Below, piece by piece: positions 37,600 to 49,443 of a stretch of 64,000 nt of DNA (position 1 is the stretch's first letter; each line of letters begins with the position of its first letter). A program made the position numbers and the translations under genes. Source of the stretch: Aquilaria yunnanensis. Taxonomy: Eukaryota > Streptophyta > Magnoliopsida > Malvales > Thymelaeaceae. The notes beneath the pieces were generated by a model. That model did not search any database and was not told the origin of the DNA. It saw only the letters and a list, made by a program, of their open reading frames with translations. The stretch is taken from contig CM077596.1 in the NCBI GenBank assembly GCA_039654915.1, positions 7,192,001 to 7,256,000 of the forward strand, in the 5' to 3' direction.

Positions 37600-38990
37600 A
37601 GCCATCGAGGCCAATTTGTGTGTGCGATCTACTATCGTTCAATGAACCACCACTATCAAAACTCTTCCAAATTGATTAGCTAGTTGACGTATCTCATTGA
37701 CATCTCTGGCCATGTCCAGATGGATAGGATATAATCTGCAATCTGAAGGAATCCAAACAAATAATCTATTAAAATAGTAATGTTATGCATGCCAAAAGCA
37801 CGGGTAGCCTTCATTATAGTAAGAATAGTTATAATCTTTGTGCACATTGCAAATGGACTTTCCCTATGAAAGTAGTAGAACTCGCAAGAAGAGGCGGCTG
37901 AAGGATCTCAAAAAGACCAAGCCTCCGCACCCATTCAGTTCCATAATTCCAAGCTCCATCCACTTGGAAGACTATTGGGTAAAAGGTAGTTAGAATATTG
38001 ACCCAGTATTTAACACGAGGAGAAGGTCTAGGAAGAAAAGAATTCGTGAAACGACCCCTATGTTGAGCTGCTAACCTTGTTTCATCAATGAGAAGATCTC
38101 TATTTCAATTGTTTTGTTCAGAACCATAGCAATATTCTGGAAGGCCTTAGAGTTACAAGCGTTCCATGTGCTCCAGAGAGGAACAATAATGCTATCCCTA
38201 GCCTCGAATTGCCAAGTCTGGTTGTCTGGAAGGTTTTAAATTATCCATTGAAGAAAGTCCTCATTAAATTTAGGTTGAGAAATAAACAAATGGGTATCAC
38301 AACGAGTATAATAGGTTCTAGATGCTGGGCAATGCATAAACAAATAGGTTATGTCTACTTCCGGGGTATCACAACGAGGATAATAGGTTTGAATTGGAAT
38401 TCCCTTCTTTAGAAGCTCAGATCTATTCGGCTAGGCTTTGTTAATGCACTTCCAAATAAAAGTCTTATATTTTGTTGGAATGTTTGAGGCCCATAACCTT
38501 TTCAGAAACATATGAGTGCTGGGTAGGTTTGAGGAACACAGATTCTGTGAGATGCTTTAGAGCTGAGCTAAGAAATAGCCCTTTTTTTTCATGAACAATA
38601 GCTCAAGCCATCCTTTCTTCTCTTAGTTCTTCTAACGATTTTCCAAACCATTTCTTTGGAAAAGACTGAGTATAATAGTGGAATATTCCATGAAATTGAG
38701 TTTGCAATGAAAAGATCGTTGACTTTAGTAATCAACCTTTAAAGGGATCCAGGATTGGAAAGATTACACCTATTATTGGCAGGTTTGTCCTGAAGGAAGT
38801 CAGGAATCCAATAATCAAGCCAAACATCTACCAATCTTCCATTGCCAATTTTCCAACAAAGTTTTGGCTTAATGAAATCACAGTCAATAAGCAAATTTTT
38901 CCACACTATTAAGGAAGTCCAGAAACATGTTTAGGACAGAAAACTAATCAAACCCATCAAACCATCATCACTAGAGGTCATCAAATGGTG
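37600..38990 (-). pseudogene. LINE (non-LTR retrotransposon) 3' remnant: zf-RVT and RNase H
   Basis: On the minus strand the region encodes, with stops and shifts, the end of a plant L1-type ORF2. Near 38880-38700 it reads CWKIGNGRLVDVWLDYWIPD, the segment preceding the zinc-binding domain. At about 38465-38340 it has FIWKCINKA and a Cys-rich block ending LFMHCP, the zf-RVT pattern. At about 37975-37900 it has FQVDGAWNYGTEW, the start of the RNase H-like domain (RVT_3). The reverse transcriptase proper is missing. A short internal duplication (TATCACAACGAGxATAATAGG, 38295-38316 and 38367-38388) disrupts the zinc-binding part. Confidence 0.8.
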
Positions 38991-41560
38991 GCATATGATG
39001 CCTACACATTGACATGTGGGTAATTTTCTGGTGACACTGCAAGTACTGTTCTGGTCGTTAATGCCTGTTAAGTATCTTTATGGTGTTGGTTTTTTATTTG
39101 GTTAGGTGGTTGTTGGGGTTTGAAGAGGGTGGTAGCTAGAAGATAGTTATGGAAGGTGGTTTGGTCAAAGGAGATGAGAGGGTAAGGATTGTGGCATTAA
39201 AACCATGTTAAGAAATATGTTGACCCAAGTGCAACCAAGAAGGGGGGTGAATTGGTTGTATTCCAAAACAAACCACAAATGAGTTCTTGAAACCTCAAAC
39301 TCAAATTGAACTTAAAGTACAATGATTAACTCTATTTTGACCAGAAAATGACCACCACAATCCACCTAAATTTTGCTTTGGAAGCTACCTTTGAAGTGGT
39401 TTTGAAAATAAACAAGTTTAATCAAGATAGGTAGCATAAAACACAAACTAAAGCTTAAGTATGTAGAGAGAATGAGAAGCTTGCACAAGAGAATTTTTAT
39501 AAAGGTTCGAACTCTCCACTTGAGAGCCTACTCCTCTCCTCAAGTTCACCACTTGAGAGTTTTCTTCTCCACTATGAAACACAAAGATACACAATAGCCT
39601 TCAAGGGCACACAATACTTTGGTAGTTCCTTCTACCTTTACCTCTCACTAGTTTTGCTAAAGGCTAACTAGAAACCTATCTAACTCTCTTTCCCTTACAA
39701 GGAAATCATTCAACCACTCAAGGCAAGCTCAATAATCTCATGGTTACAAGGTGTAAGAACAATAGGACCTCTCAAGGCTAAATAAGCAAATGAAAGAACA
39801 AGTTCTTGGCAAAGTATCAAATTTGAGCTCTTGATGATAGATTTTGTTTCTTAGTTGCCAAGAGAGTTTCCCTTGATGATTCTTGATGTTTTTATACTCC
39901 AATGGATGCACAAGAGACGTTGAAGACCGTTGGAATGATCAGAAAAATGCCCCTTAAAATCTGGTGAACGTTGCTGTCAATTTGACAGAAATTCGCGTCT
40001 GTCGCCCAATTTCACCCGGGTGAAATATTTTCACTCAGTTGAAAATTCTGTCTAATAACGAAATTCAAGGTTTGACCTCCAACGGCTATATTTGTAATTA
40101 ATGAGCTGTCAGCACTTTATACACGTGGAAATCTGACGTGACATGAATTTATAATTATTTTTCAAATATTTTTTGAACCAGAAACTCGCGCGCAGGACTG
40201 GAATCCAAGTTTCACCCGGTTGAAAATTTTTCATTTGAATGATTTTCTTATCTAGAAATAAAATGCTCTCGAGTCCGAAAACTGACTCCAGTTTCACCCG
40301 GTTGAAAAAATTTCATTCGAATGATTTTCTCGTCCAAAAATAAAATTCTCTCGGGTTCGAAAACTGACTCCAGTTTCACTCAGTTGAAAAAATTTCACTC
40401 GAATGATTTTTTCATCCAGAAATAAAATTCTCTTGGGTTCAAAAACTGACTCCATTTTCAACACGTTGAAAATGTTTCACCCTATTGAAACTATAGTTCC
40501 AGGATTTCCTTACTTCCAGACTTCCAAACTTCAAAAAGGTTTTTGCCAAGGAGATTTCTTCATTCATAAGTAATGCTTGAATCACTAAAAATACTTGATA
40601 TATACTTGAGAAAACATTTTTTTCTAGCAAGCATCAAGACTCTATGAATGACTAACCAAGGTGTAAATCTTAATAAGGCCTTGAAACACAAAAAATAAAT
40701 ATGTTTTGTTGTCATCAAAATTAAATAAACATAAGTCATGAGAGGAACAAATCCAACAAAATAGTAAGAGGAGAAACTGAGGGCTTGATAATAACAAGAC
40801 CCATGCAAGACCTTTATATAATAGATGGGTGTAGTATATAAGGAAAGAAAATTCCTAGAAATAAAGAGAAAATATTACATTCCTAAAATACCCATGACAT
40901 TTCTCAATTGCTGTTTGTGGATGTTCAAAGCTTATTAACTAATTCATAGAATATCAAACGAAAAAAAATGTTGAAAGATAAGTGTGTCTAGTCATATATG
41001 ACTCACTATAATGATTTATCAAATACATAAGACATCATATGATGATTTACTGAAAAAAAAATAGATTTTATAACTATGGAAAAGCACTAGACTCAGCCAT
41101 TTATGTTTTACTATACATTCTTCCTAATCAATGTTATTTTCTACTTAGACATTCCAAAAACATTGTTAGCATGTTTTAAACATTCAAAATAAATTGTGAG
41201 AATATAATTGTGGATTCTAAAAAATCTCTTGAGCTTTTGGAAATGGAGAAAACAACGTGATTTTAATGTTTTATAATCAGCTTGAATATGCCATTAATGT
41301 TCTTTTTGGGCCAAATAAACTACTAATGTTATTCAAATGTTTAATTCACCATTCAATATTAAATTCAAAATTCCACTGTTTTTTGAATTTGACAAAATAG
41401 ACAATTTTAGTATACAATGGTCTAAATAAGTTACCTTCATTGCTTCAATGTGATATTAGCCAACATTGTATGCAATTGTGGAGCATTCTTTCAGGACTCT
41501 TGAGTCAATATTTAAAACCTTGTTATCCAACCTTTCCTTTAGCTCTGGATAAACCACATG
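38990..41560. repeat. Eroded repeat sequence with an 82-bp tandem array
   Basis: No gene is supported. At 39236-39265 the text CAACCAAGAAGGGGGGTGAA resembles a word common in plant retrotransposon LTRs. The array at 40209-40490 is listed separately. Positions 41280-41440 resemble transposon-end sequence also seen at 8600-8720. The remainder is AT-rich. Confidence 0.4.
40209..40490. repeat. 82-bp tandem repeat, about 3.4 units
   Basis: Units start at 40209, 40291, 40373 and 40455, a constant spacing of 82 bp; the fourth is partial and diverged. Each starts with a form of GTTTCACCCGGTTGAAAA, an imperfect palindrome. A single related motif upstream at 40009-40026 is the perfect 18-bp palindrome ATTTCACCCGGGTGAAAT. 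Confidence 0.92.
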
Positions 41561-42193
41561 TAAAGCCCTTCCGAGTATAGACCTAGCTCAGAAAGGCTTA
41601 GGTAAGTAAATTATCAGTTAAGTACCTTAATTTAGGTTATGCAATCCAAGCAATTTAGTTAAGGTTTAGAAGGTTTCTAAGTCATTATTGGCACCTAAAC
41701 ATTAATAGCATTAATTTGTTAATTTTATTGCATTTTTGTGGATTTAGGGTCATAAGCATGAAAATAACATAAGAAGTAAGGCCATAATTTTTTACAGCTC
41801 ATGTGAACCATAGAATTTAATGGAAAGACCTAAGTGTCCAAAATTGGTGTTTTTGAGCTAAGTAAACTAGACAAAAATGGCCAAAACTAGCGTGAGCTAT
41901 GTGGACTTCTACGAGACTTAATTAGAGGATCATCGATCGTATAATAAGGGACAAAAGTGAGCCTAATAAAGTTTGGGAGCCAATTAAACTAAGAGATAAA
42001 GTTAAGGAAGTAGGAGTAGGGTAAATAAGATAAATAGAGATTTTGGAGATGAAAGTGTCCATTATTCACTCTCTCTCATGTCCAATCCCAAAGCCCCACC
42101 TTCACCCCTATGGATGGAGCTTCCACGCTCCCATTCTCACCATTTATCTTATGATTGGCAAAAACAATATAACAATCCCATTTCTCACAATCA

Positions 42194-42226
42194 TCTCATG
42201 ATTGGCTTATTGGCACAACATTAACA
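42194..42226 (-). repeat. Inverted fragment of the LTR-A terminus
   Basis: This 33-bp piece matches the first 33 bp of LTR-A in reverse orientation, while the main copy just downstream lies in forward orientation and lacks these first bases. A direct repeat ending GCAAAAACAATATAAC flanks it on both sides (about 42157 and 42237). Confidence 0.7.
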
Positions 42227-42335
42227 ATTATCTTAAGCAAAAACAATATAACTTATCAATCAAACCAAGAACCATTTCTAAGCTAGTACATTGTACCATA
42301 CTTTGGCTTTGAGCTTTAAAGCTTTATAACACCTA

Positions 42336-43642
42336 CAAAACACTTTAATTATAACCATAGAATAATAGTATTCTTAAACGTTCCTAATCTAGTATTATTA
42401 TAGAATGGGTTGCAATAATACATAAAGATTAGCATATGGAAGATTAATATGAGATATGTAGTTTACATATAAGTACAAGTTGGAGAGCTTGTGTGCTGGA
42501 CCAACCCACCATGAGAGCACTACATGAATCTTTATATAAGTGTCATATTCGATTCTCAAGTGATCATGGTATATGTAGTCCTTTGACCTAAGATCATCAA
42601 GGTTCCCTATTTGTGAGTCATATACTTTGATACTTCCCTTTATTGCTTGTAATTGAGTGAACATGAAAGTGGTCATTGGGTATGTCACATATCATGCGGG
42701 GAGAATTTGTATGATCAAAATGAGATTTGTCCCTTCTATGTAATGAGAGAGATATCTTTGGGCCCCTTGATTTAGTGAGACTAAGGAAATGCATGGACAT
42801 ACTCAGATGAGTTGATATGAGATATCAATGTCATTAGTTTTAATTAGTCCACTCAGTAATCAAGAAACCTTAGATTGGGCTATACGAGAGTGACATATTC
42901 TATGTCTCGTGCTCAATTTTGAGATATTGGACAAAGAGACAATGACATATACGAATAATAATCATAGAGGTTTAGTCGAATTACCGACTATCTTGTCACT
43001 TGGGTAGCAATGATGTATTGTTAGACACTGTTCATTGTTTATGATCATAAATATGATTTATGATCATTGCCAATGTGATATGAGCCTATTGAGTCACACA
43101 CTTAGAGCCAATTGGATTATTTGAGTGCATGGGCCAAACATTTTTATTTTGATTTCATGATAATTTCAAATTAATAATTAGCCCAAAGGTTGAGCCATTA
43201 TGAAGCCCAAAATTAGATCTAATTCGATTAGGATTTTGAAACCTATTAAGCTTGAGAGTTAAGCCTCACTATATATACATCATATAGTAAGGATTTTCCA
43301 GCCCTAGCCTCCCTAAGGATGAAATCAAAATGGTTCAGAAAGGTTCCAATAGTGCTCTTCTCTTGCCTTTCCTCGAAGGGCGCAAGCTAGCACTACGAGG
43401 GCAAAAGGAACACATCTGTCGGAACGCGGTGAAGGCATGGTGATCCAAGTGGCTTGTGTGGATACCGTAGAAAGCTTAAACATGTCAACTATTCAAGTTT
43501 ATGATTCGACTTAACAGTTAGGTGAAAGATCTCAGCCGACTAGGTATAAAAATTTTAAGCATCCGATTTACTCTATTTTGCTTGGATCCTAGAGGGTTTC
43601 GGTTAGTTTCCACTGCACTTGTTTGGCTCTTGAAACCTTACA
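42336..43642 (+). repeat. LTR-A copy 4, diverged
   Basis: The copy aligns with copy 2 from its position 120 or so to the end (TTGAAACCTTACA at 43642) but with many more substitutions and small deletions, mostly transitions. The TATA region is preserved as TATATATA near 43270. The first 100 or so bases are missing or displaced (see the inverted fragment at 42194). It is the oldest-looking of the four copies. Confidence 0.8.
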
Positions 43643-45582
43643 ATAATTTGGGTACCTATTGTGAAGGAATTAGCTTAGAACCTCAAGAACACATTAAAGG
43701 AGCACTTTGGTGAATAGTGTTCAAGCTTGCTTGGATCTTGCAAATCAAGTGTTTGAGGTAAAGAATCGTAAGTTTTTCTAAGCATTCTCCATGCATTTAA
43801 GTATTATGTGGCCTCGAAAGTGAGATTTGGGCGGTTTGAGAGTGGATAATACAAGGGAAATGGCACGGATGTACAAAGATCACACATGGTGAGGAGCTCC
43901 AAGGGGCTTACTGTGCTACCCACTGTGTGTGTGGTGGTTGAGTCGTGCTTGTTTGCCCTTGGAGTTCCTCCAACACGCCAAGGGCTATACTACCATCGCA
44001 TACATTAGGAAGACAATGAGGCTTACCACACTTCCTACTGTGGGCGTGGTTGCAACATTATGGATCGCTGCCATACAAAATGGTCCCCCATGATACCAAA
44101 CACCATACCTTTGTAGCATGTGTGGTGCTAAGCTGAGGCCTAGGATTCCTAGGGTATGCTACACACCACTAGCATGCTACGACATGGGTGCCTCAGCGTA
44201 AATGTTGTGCCCATGGTATGTGTAATAAAACTAAGTTAGAGGTTAGTCTAAGCTTCCAAATAGCATTTTAAGTATCCTTGAACATCTCTAAGCCCTCAGA
44301 AAATCAAGGAAGGGATTTCACCCTACTTCCAACAAGTTTAATGTATGGGCAAGTTAGAAAACAAGTACTATGGCTAAGGCACTAAGCACCTTGAGGGCTA
44401 AGGAGTTACGTCATAGTTAAGTGTGGGTCTGAATCTCAAGAACTAGTTAGGGACCCTAAGAAAACTACCGTAAACTTTTAAGAAGGGCTTAAGGATGATG
44501 TTAAAACCTTAGTGGCCTAAGATTGAAGGTTTAAGACCTGGGGGTGCTAGTAAAACCCTAAGTGGTCCAAGTCAAGCTCGATGAGGTTGATAAGTAAGGT
44601 TGCTTTGTAAGTAAACCACCAAGTGGGTAGTAATAGGTGGTTAAATGGTCAAGTCAAGTAGAGTGCCCAAGGAGAATTAGTGCCTTAAAGGGTAATAAAG
44701 TCACAAATGATGGATAAAGATGGATCATGGACTTCTAGTGACCTAAGGATACATGTTGTGAACCTCCGTACACTAAGAAGGATCCAAAGCTATTCTGACA
44801 AGCCTCAAGCTTGGTACATATATGCCTTAATGGTGCCCGATATGTAAAGCCAATAAGGTGGCTACCTTGGTACAATAAGATAAGAAAAGGGAAAGTAAAG
44901 TCTTAGGTGTGAAGTAAGTATCTAGGTGACAACCCAGTGAAGTGAGTATAAGGCACCTTACTCTAGGCATGAGAATAAGTTTCCAGTAAAGTGGGACCTA
45001 GTGAAGTGAAGTGCTGCCATTGGATACGAGGGCCAGTGTCTTAAGCACCTTAACTGTATGAGCTCACGACCAAGTGTTGACAATACCATTGGTAATGTAG
45101 GTCCCTAAATTTATGTGTTGCATTTGCATTGCATTTCATACATTATGCAACAATATATGCAACATATATATATATATATATTGCACATTTTCTCTATAGG
45201 TGGTAAAAATTGAATGTATGTTTGTTTGTGTGCATTTTTTTACCTGTTTTCCCCCACATGCTCTGTTTTTTAAGAAATCCCTATTTGAGAACCAATTGTT
45301 CTCATCCCTTTAAGTTTCTTAGTGAAAATAATGGATATGGGGGAATAAGTAGGCCTAGTGGCTAGAGTATGATGTTAGTCTAAATTGTTACAGGTAAAGC
45401 TAAGTGAACCTTTCATTTGTTCTGAGTTATATCTTATGATCATATGCAATACTGACTATAAATGTTTTATGCTTTCCTTATATTAGGAGATTAAGTGTCA
45501 TAAGCAAGAATCCATGGAACTACACTTGAAATGGTTAAATAGTGTAAGGCACTATAGAGAGATCTTAGTGTATGTTAGTGTA

Positions 45583-46329
45583 TGATAGCCAAAGGGCTAT
45601 CGCCTCTATCTGACCCGAACTCGGAGCGTCAGGAAATGCAAAGAAGCTATTAGCCCCCCCGAGGTACTAAACAGATCACCTTCGGAAACGGAGAATCAGC
45701 TATTGCAAGCCGAAGAGGATCTCCCTGAAGGCGGAACCCTGAATCAGGGAACTCCCCGAACTGCGGGCATATTTCCCGAAGGGGCATCGTCCGTACCAGA
45801 GGACGATCTCGGCCAGGGACCTCGGGAGTACGGTATGAGCATTTAAGGAGCCTCTGACATGCCACCCACAGACGCTACATGTCACCTCAAATGACGATTT
45901 GACACGCCAACGCCATCCAGGTCACGTCATGGCCTGTCTCGGTTCAAGGCTCAAGGAGCCTGCCACCGGCTATTTGTCCCCTACGCCCAGAAATTCAGAG
46001 AACATCCGACTGAACACGTGTCACGATCTGAACGGGCTGGACATTCCTATAAATACCAGGAAACAAACCCTGGCAAAGGGTTGGACTCCTCCCCCTTGAG
46101 AAAATGCAGGCAAGCCCACTAAAAACTCTAGTGCTTCCCCCTTACCTTCTCAGGAAACTGACTTGGGCGTCGGAGGCTCCTCCCCGGAAAAGCACCCCGG
46201 GGACCTCCTAACCCCCTTCTCTGAGCTTTGCAGGCACGTTCCCCTGGGAAACTCCAGCACCAGACGCTCTCCTTCACAGGAAGTCCCCCCGGAAGTCACC
46301 ATGCCTTCCAGTGAAGATGTCCCCGGACA
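45583..46329 (+). repeat. 5' LTR of the Tat element
   Basis: This 747-bp LTR starts TGATAGCC and ends CCCCGGACA, and matches 55266-56188 closely. A TATA-like box (CCTATAAATACC) lies at about 46048-46059. The LTR is GC-richer than its surroundings. A reading frame continuous with gag begins inside it (ATG at 46301). No clear 5-bp target duplication joins its outer edge (GTGTA) with that of the 3' LTR (TCAAA). Confidence 0.88.
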
Positions 46330-47959
46330 TTATTTGGCGCCGTCTGTGAGAAACCATCCTCGGGTCGCCGTCATTGAGACTCAGAGTTCTAAGGATAAGG
46401 GACTCCCAAGGTCCCCATCCACGCCTGTAGTCCAACCGGCCACTGAGCAAGCTCCCCCAAGGACTTCCACGCCTGAGGAAGAGCGCCCTCTGGTCATAAC
46501 CATGAGCTTCCTGCGCAACTTTCAACGTTCTGTTGTGGCTGAAATGACACAACAAATAGACTGAAGGTGGCCGCAACAAGCTCAAGCCCAAAGGCCTCCT
46601 TTCACCAGCACACCCTCGGGAAAAAAGCCCAAACCAACTCATCGTAGTTCGGGATCCGGAGACCCACGGGAGGAGTCTTCAACAGAAAACATGCCCCTCG
46701 GGGCACGGCTCGCGGGACAAGCGGGGTCAAGGCGACCCAAAATCATACACAGGAGGAGCCAGTCGCCTGAGGCGAGGTCCCTATCCCCTCAACGCCGAAC
46801 TCGCTCCCCGAAGAGGCACCGACAATCCCCCCTGCCAGAAGAAGAACCTAGTGCCACGGCCCTTATGGAGAAAATATTAGCAAGGTTGGACAGAGTGGAG
46901 AAACAGGTGGCCCGTAAACCCGTCTGGGCTAGGCTGTCTAGGACCTTTTGTGGGGACGAGTCCCCATTCACCCAAGATGTCGTTGAGGCAGCCATGCCAG
47001 GTGATTTCAGAGTACCTCGGCTGGAAACTTATGATGGCCGTACTGATCCACAGGCCCATCTGACCAAGTACAGACGCAGCATGATGATGCACGGTGCCGA
47101 CGATGCTACCTTGTGCAAATGCTTCGAGGTCACTCTCAGTGGGCCAGCAACAGCCTGGTATAATTCATTGACCCCAGGAACCATCACGGAGTTCCAGGAG
47201 TTGTCCACAGCCTTCACGCAGCAGTTTATCGGAAGTCGGCCAACGGCGAAGATGCCGGTTCAGATGTTCGACATAGCGCAAAGAATTGGAGAGACCATAA
47301 GTGACTATGTCGAAAGGTTCAACAGGGAAGCTTTGAGCGTCCCGGACTTCCGGCCCGAAATACGCATCCTCGCCATGACACGGGGCCTTCAGAGGGACTC
47401 ACAGCTGTTTTACGAGTTCTCTAAGGACCCCCCGGACACCCTCGGTGAATTTTACCAAAGGGCCGAATAGCACATGACAGCCGAAGAACTGAGAATGGGC
47501 GGACCGAAGTCCGATCACGCCCGGGCTGAAGGGTCCAGCCAGCAAAATCGGTATCCCACCGAACAGGCAGGCCGACCTCGGAGGACGCGAGGAAGGAAAC
47601 TCCCAATTTTCACACCCCTGAACACCACACGGACAAACATCCTCATGACGATGGAAAGGCAGGGAACGCAGGTTCAGCGGCCACGGGCCATGACCGCCGA
47701 CAACAGAAAGAATATGAAGAAGTTCTGCCAGTTTCATCGCGACCACGGTCACGACACCGAAGACTGCTTCCAATTGAAAAAGTATATAGAGTCGCTGATA
47801 AAACAGGGCCAACTTCGGCGGTATCTACGCATGCCTTCCTCGAAAAGGAGAAAAGAGGAGGAAGGAAAGGCAGAAGACGAAGACTACGACTCCGACAGGC
47901 GGAGAAACCGAAGTCCGAAAAGGTGCCCCCACCTCCAGCGGGAATCATACAGACAATAA
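46301..47959 (+). pseudogene. Tat-lineage gag, with in-frame stops
   Basis: One frame encodes the structural polyprotein that packages the element's RNA. After an Arg/Ser-Pro-rich leader, the gag core at about 46990-47460 contains AHLTKYRRSMMMHGADDA and TAWYNSLTPGTITEF. A zinc-binding motif, CQFHRDHGHDTEDC, lies at about 47728-47769, followed by a basic tail. Stops occur at 46562-46564 (TGA) and 47468-47470 (TAG), yet homology continues in the same frame on both sides. Between about 47880 and 47925 the coding frame shifts to that of pol; an indel or an element-specific frameshift could explain this. Confidence 0.9.
46335..46352 (+). other. Primer-binding site of the Tat element
   Basis: TGGCGCCGTCTGTGAGAA starts five bases after the 5' LTR. 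TGGCGCCGTCTGTGGGAA is the usual primer site of Tat-lineage elements. Confidence 0.85.
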
Positions 47960-48282
47960 CGATGGGACTCCCATCCTCGGAAAGAAAGAGAAAGGCCAGA
48001 GAAATAGCAGTCATGGAGTATCAAAATCCAACAAAAAAGCTGGCCCGAAAGGATGGTTCCGCCGTCATTTTTCCCCATGACGACCCATTGTTGATCATGG
48101 CGAGAATAGGAAACTGGGACGTCAAAAGAGTGCTGCTCGATGACTGATCAAATGCCGACGTCCTGTTTTCACACTTACTGCCGAGGTTGGGTGTATCTAG
48201 TAGCGACCTCAAGCCCGTCACCTCGCCTACCTTCGGGGTAGGTCCGGCCGAGCTGCCCGTCCTCGGTTGAATCGATCTCCCG
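47923..48282 (+). pseudogene. Tat-lineage aspartic protease, disrupted
   Basis: In the pol frame this region encodes the retropepsin-like protease. The active-site region reads VLLDD, then a TGA stop at 48145-48147, then SNADVLF; intact relatives have a Gly-Ser-Ser there. A second stop (TGA, 48268-48270) follows. The N-terminal part PPPPAGIIQTITMG is a typical Tat linker between gag and protease. The protease cannot be made without readthrough. Confidence 0.82.
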
Positions 48283-49443
48283 TTGATGCTGAAAGGGACT
48301 TCGGTGATGGGAACAGAAGAGTTGTACGCCTCCACAATGGCAGTATTCATTGTCATGGATGTCCCTTCATCGTACAACGCCATCCTTGGAAGACAGACAC
48401 AGGGAAACCTGCACATTCGCCCTGATGTCAAGTACTTAACCATCACTTTTGCCGCCAAGGATGGAGATGCGGAAATCTTCATAGATCAAGGCGAAGTAAG
48501 GAAGGTGTTCGTCAAAACACGAAAAGCTCCAGGAAACAACTCTGCGCAAGCTGTGGAAGCAAAAGCACCAAAAAAGGGCGAGGCAGAGAGTCCCGCAAAG
48601 GCGGAAACGGAAACAGTAGAACTTGTCCCAGGTCAATCTACCCGAATAGGGAAGAGCTTGGTCGAAGGTGACAAGAAAAAACTTGTATCCTTTCTACTGG
48701 AAAATAAAGATCTCTTTGCCTACTCGCCAAAAGATATGCCAGGGGTGAACCCTGGCGTAATACAACATAACCTCAAAGTAAGTCCGGAAGCAAAGCCTGT
48801 CCGGCAAAAGAAGCGAGGCATCTCAGCCCATAAAAATAACTTCGTCAAAACCGAAGTCCAGCGCCTGTTAGACGCTGGTGTCATCAGGGAGATCAAATAC
48901 CTTGAATGGTTGAGCAACGTGGTTATCGCCACTAAAGAAGAAAGCAGCAAACTTCGGATGTGCATCGACTTCAGAAACTTGAACGATGCTTGCCCAAAAG
49001 ACTCATACCCTCTCCCACCGATAGACCAATTGGTAGACTCAACTGCCGAATACGGGCTCCTAAGTTTCTTAGACGCCTTCAGCGGCTATCATCAAATAAG
49101 GATGAACCCCGAAGATGAAGAAAAAACCGCCTTCATCACCAAGGGAGGAACATACTGCTACGTCAGAATGCCCTTCGGGCTTAAAAATGCAAGAGCCACC
49201 TACCAGAGGTTGATGAGCAAGGTCTTTAACGACCAAATAGGGAGAAACATGGAAGTGTATGTTGACGATATGATAGTCAAAAGCAAGCTGCCTGACGACC
49301 ACGTCGCAGATCTAAAGGAAACCTTCCATAAGCTCAGAACCTTCGGGATCCGTCTCAGTCCCGAAAAGTGCATCTTCGGAGTGACCTCGGGAAAATTCCT
49401 TGGGTACATGGTATCCGAAAGAGGCACTGATGCCAACCCATAA
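48283..49443 (+). pseudogene. Tat-lineage reverse transcriptase
   Basis: Copies the element RNA into DNA. The 386-residue open stretch includes the connection region (DMPGVNPGVIQH), the fingers and palm (RMCIDFRNLNDACPKDSYPL, MPFGLKNA) and the catalytic box YVDDMIVKS at about 49258-49284, so both metal-binding Asp residues are intact. It ends with a TAA at 49441-49443 in a region that is open in relatives, and homology continues in frame beyond. Confidence 0.93.

Larger units (their letters stand above)
41560..45582 (+). repeat. Tekay-like LTR-type sequence, interrupted by LTR-A copy 4
   Basis: Non-coding sequence with the segmental layout of long Ty3/gypsy LTRs: an upstream part (41560-42050), a pyrimidine-rich leader (about 42055-42140), then, after the inserted LTR-A, segments joined by splice-like words such as GTGTTTGAGGTAAAG (about 43750) and TTGTTACAGGTAAAG (about 45387). 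It continues beyond the Tat element at 56189. A (TA)n run lies at 45163-45181. No outer termini were identified. Confidence 0.45.

Noticed and set aside
40109..40808. Several 60-80-codon minus-strand frames
   Set aside because: They cross the 82-bp tandem array and AT-rich sequence and have no domain or conserved start.
46274..48482. Long minus-strand open frames opposite gag and protease
   Set aside because: They are shadows of the Tat gag-pol frame, created by its GC-rich codons; no domain is recognisable.
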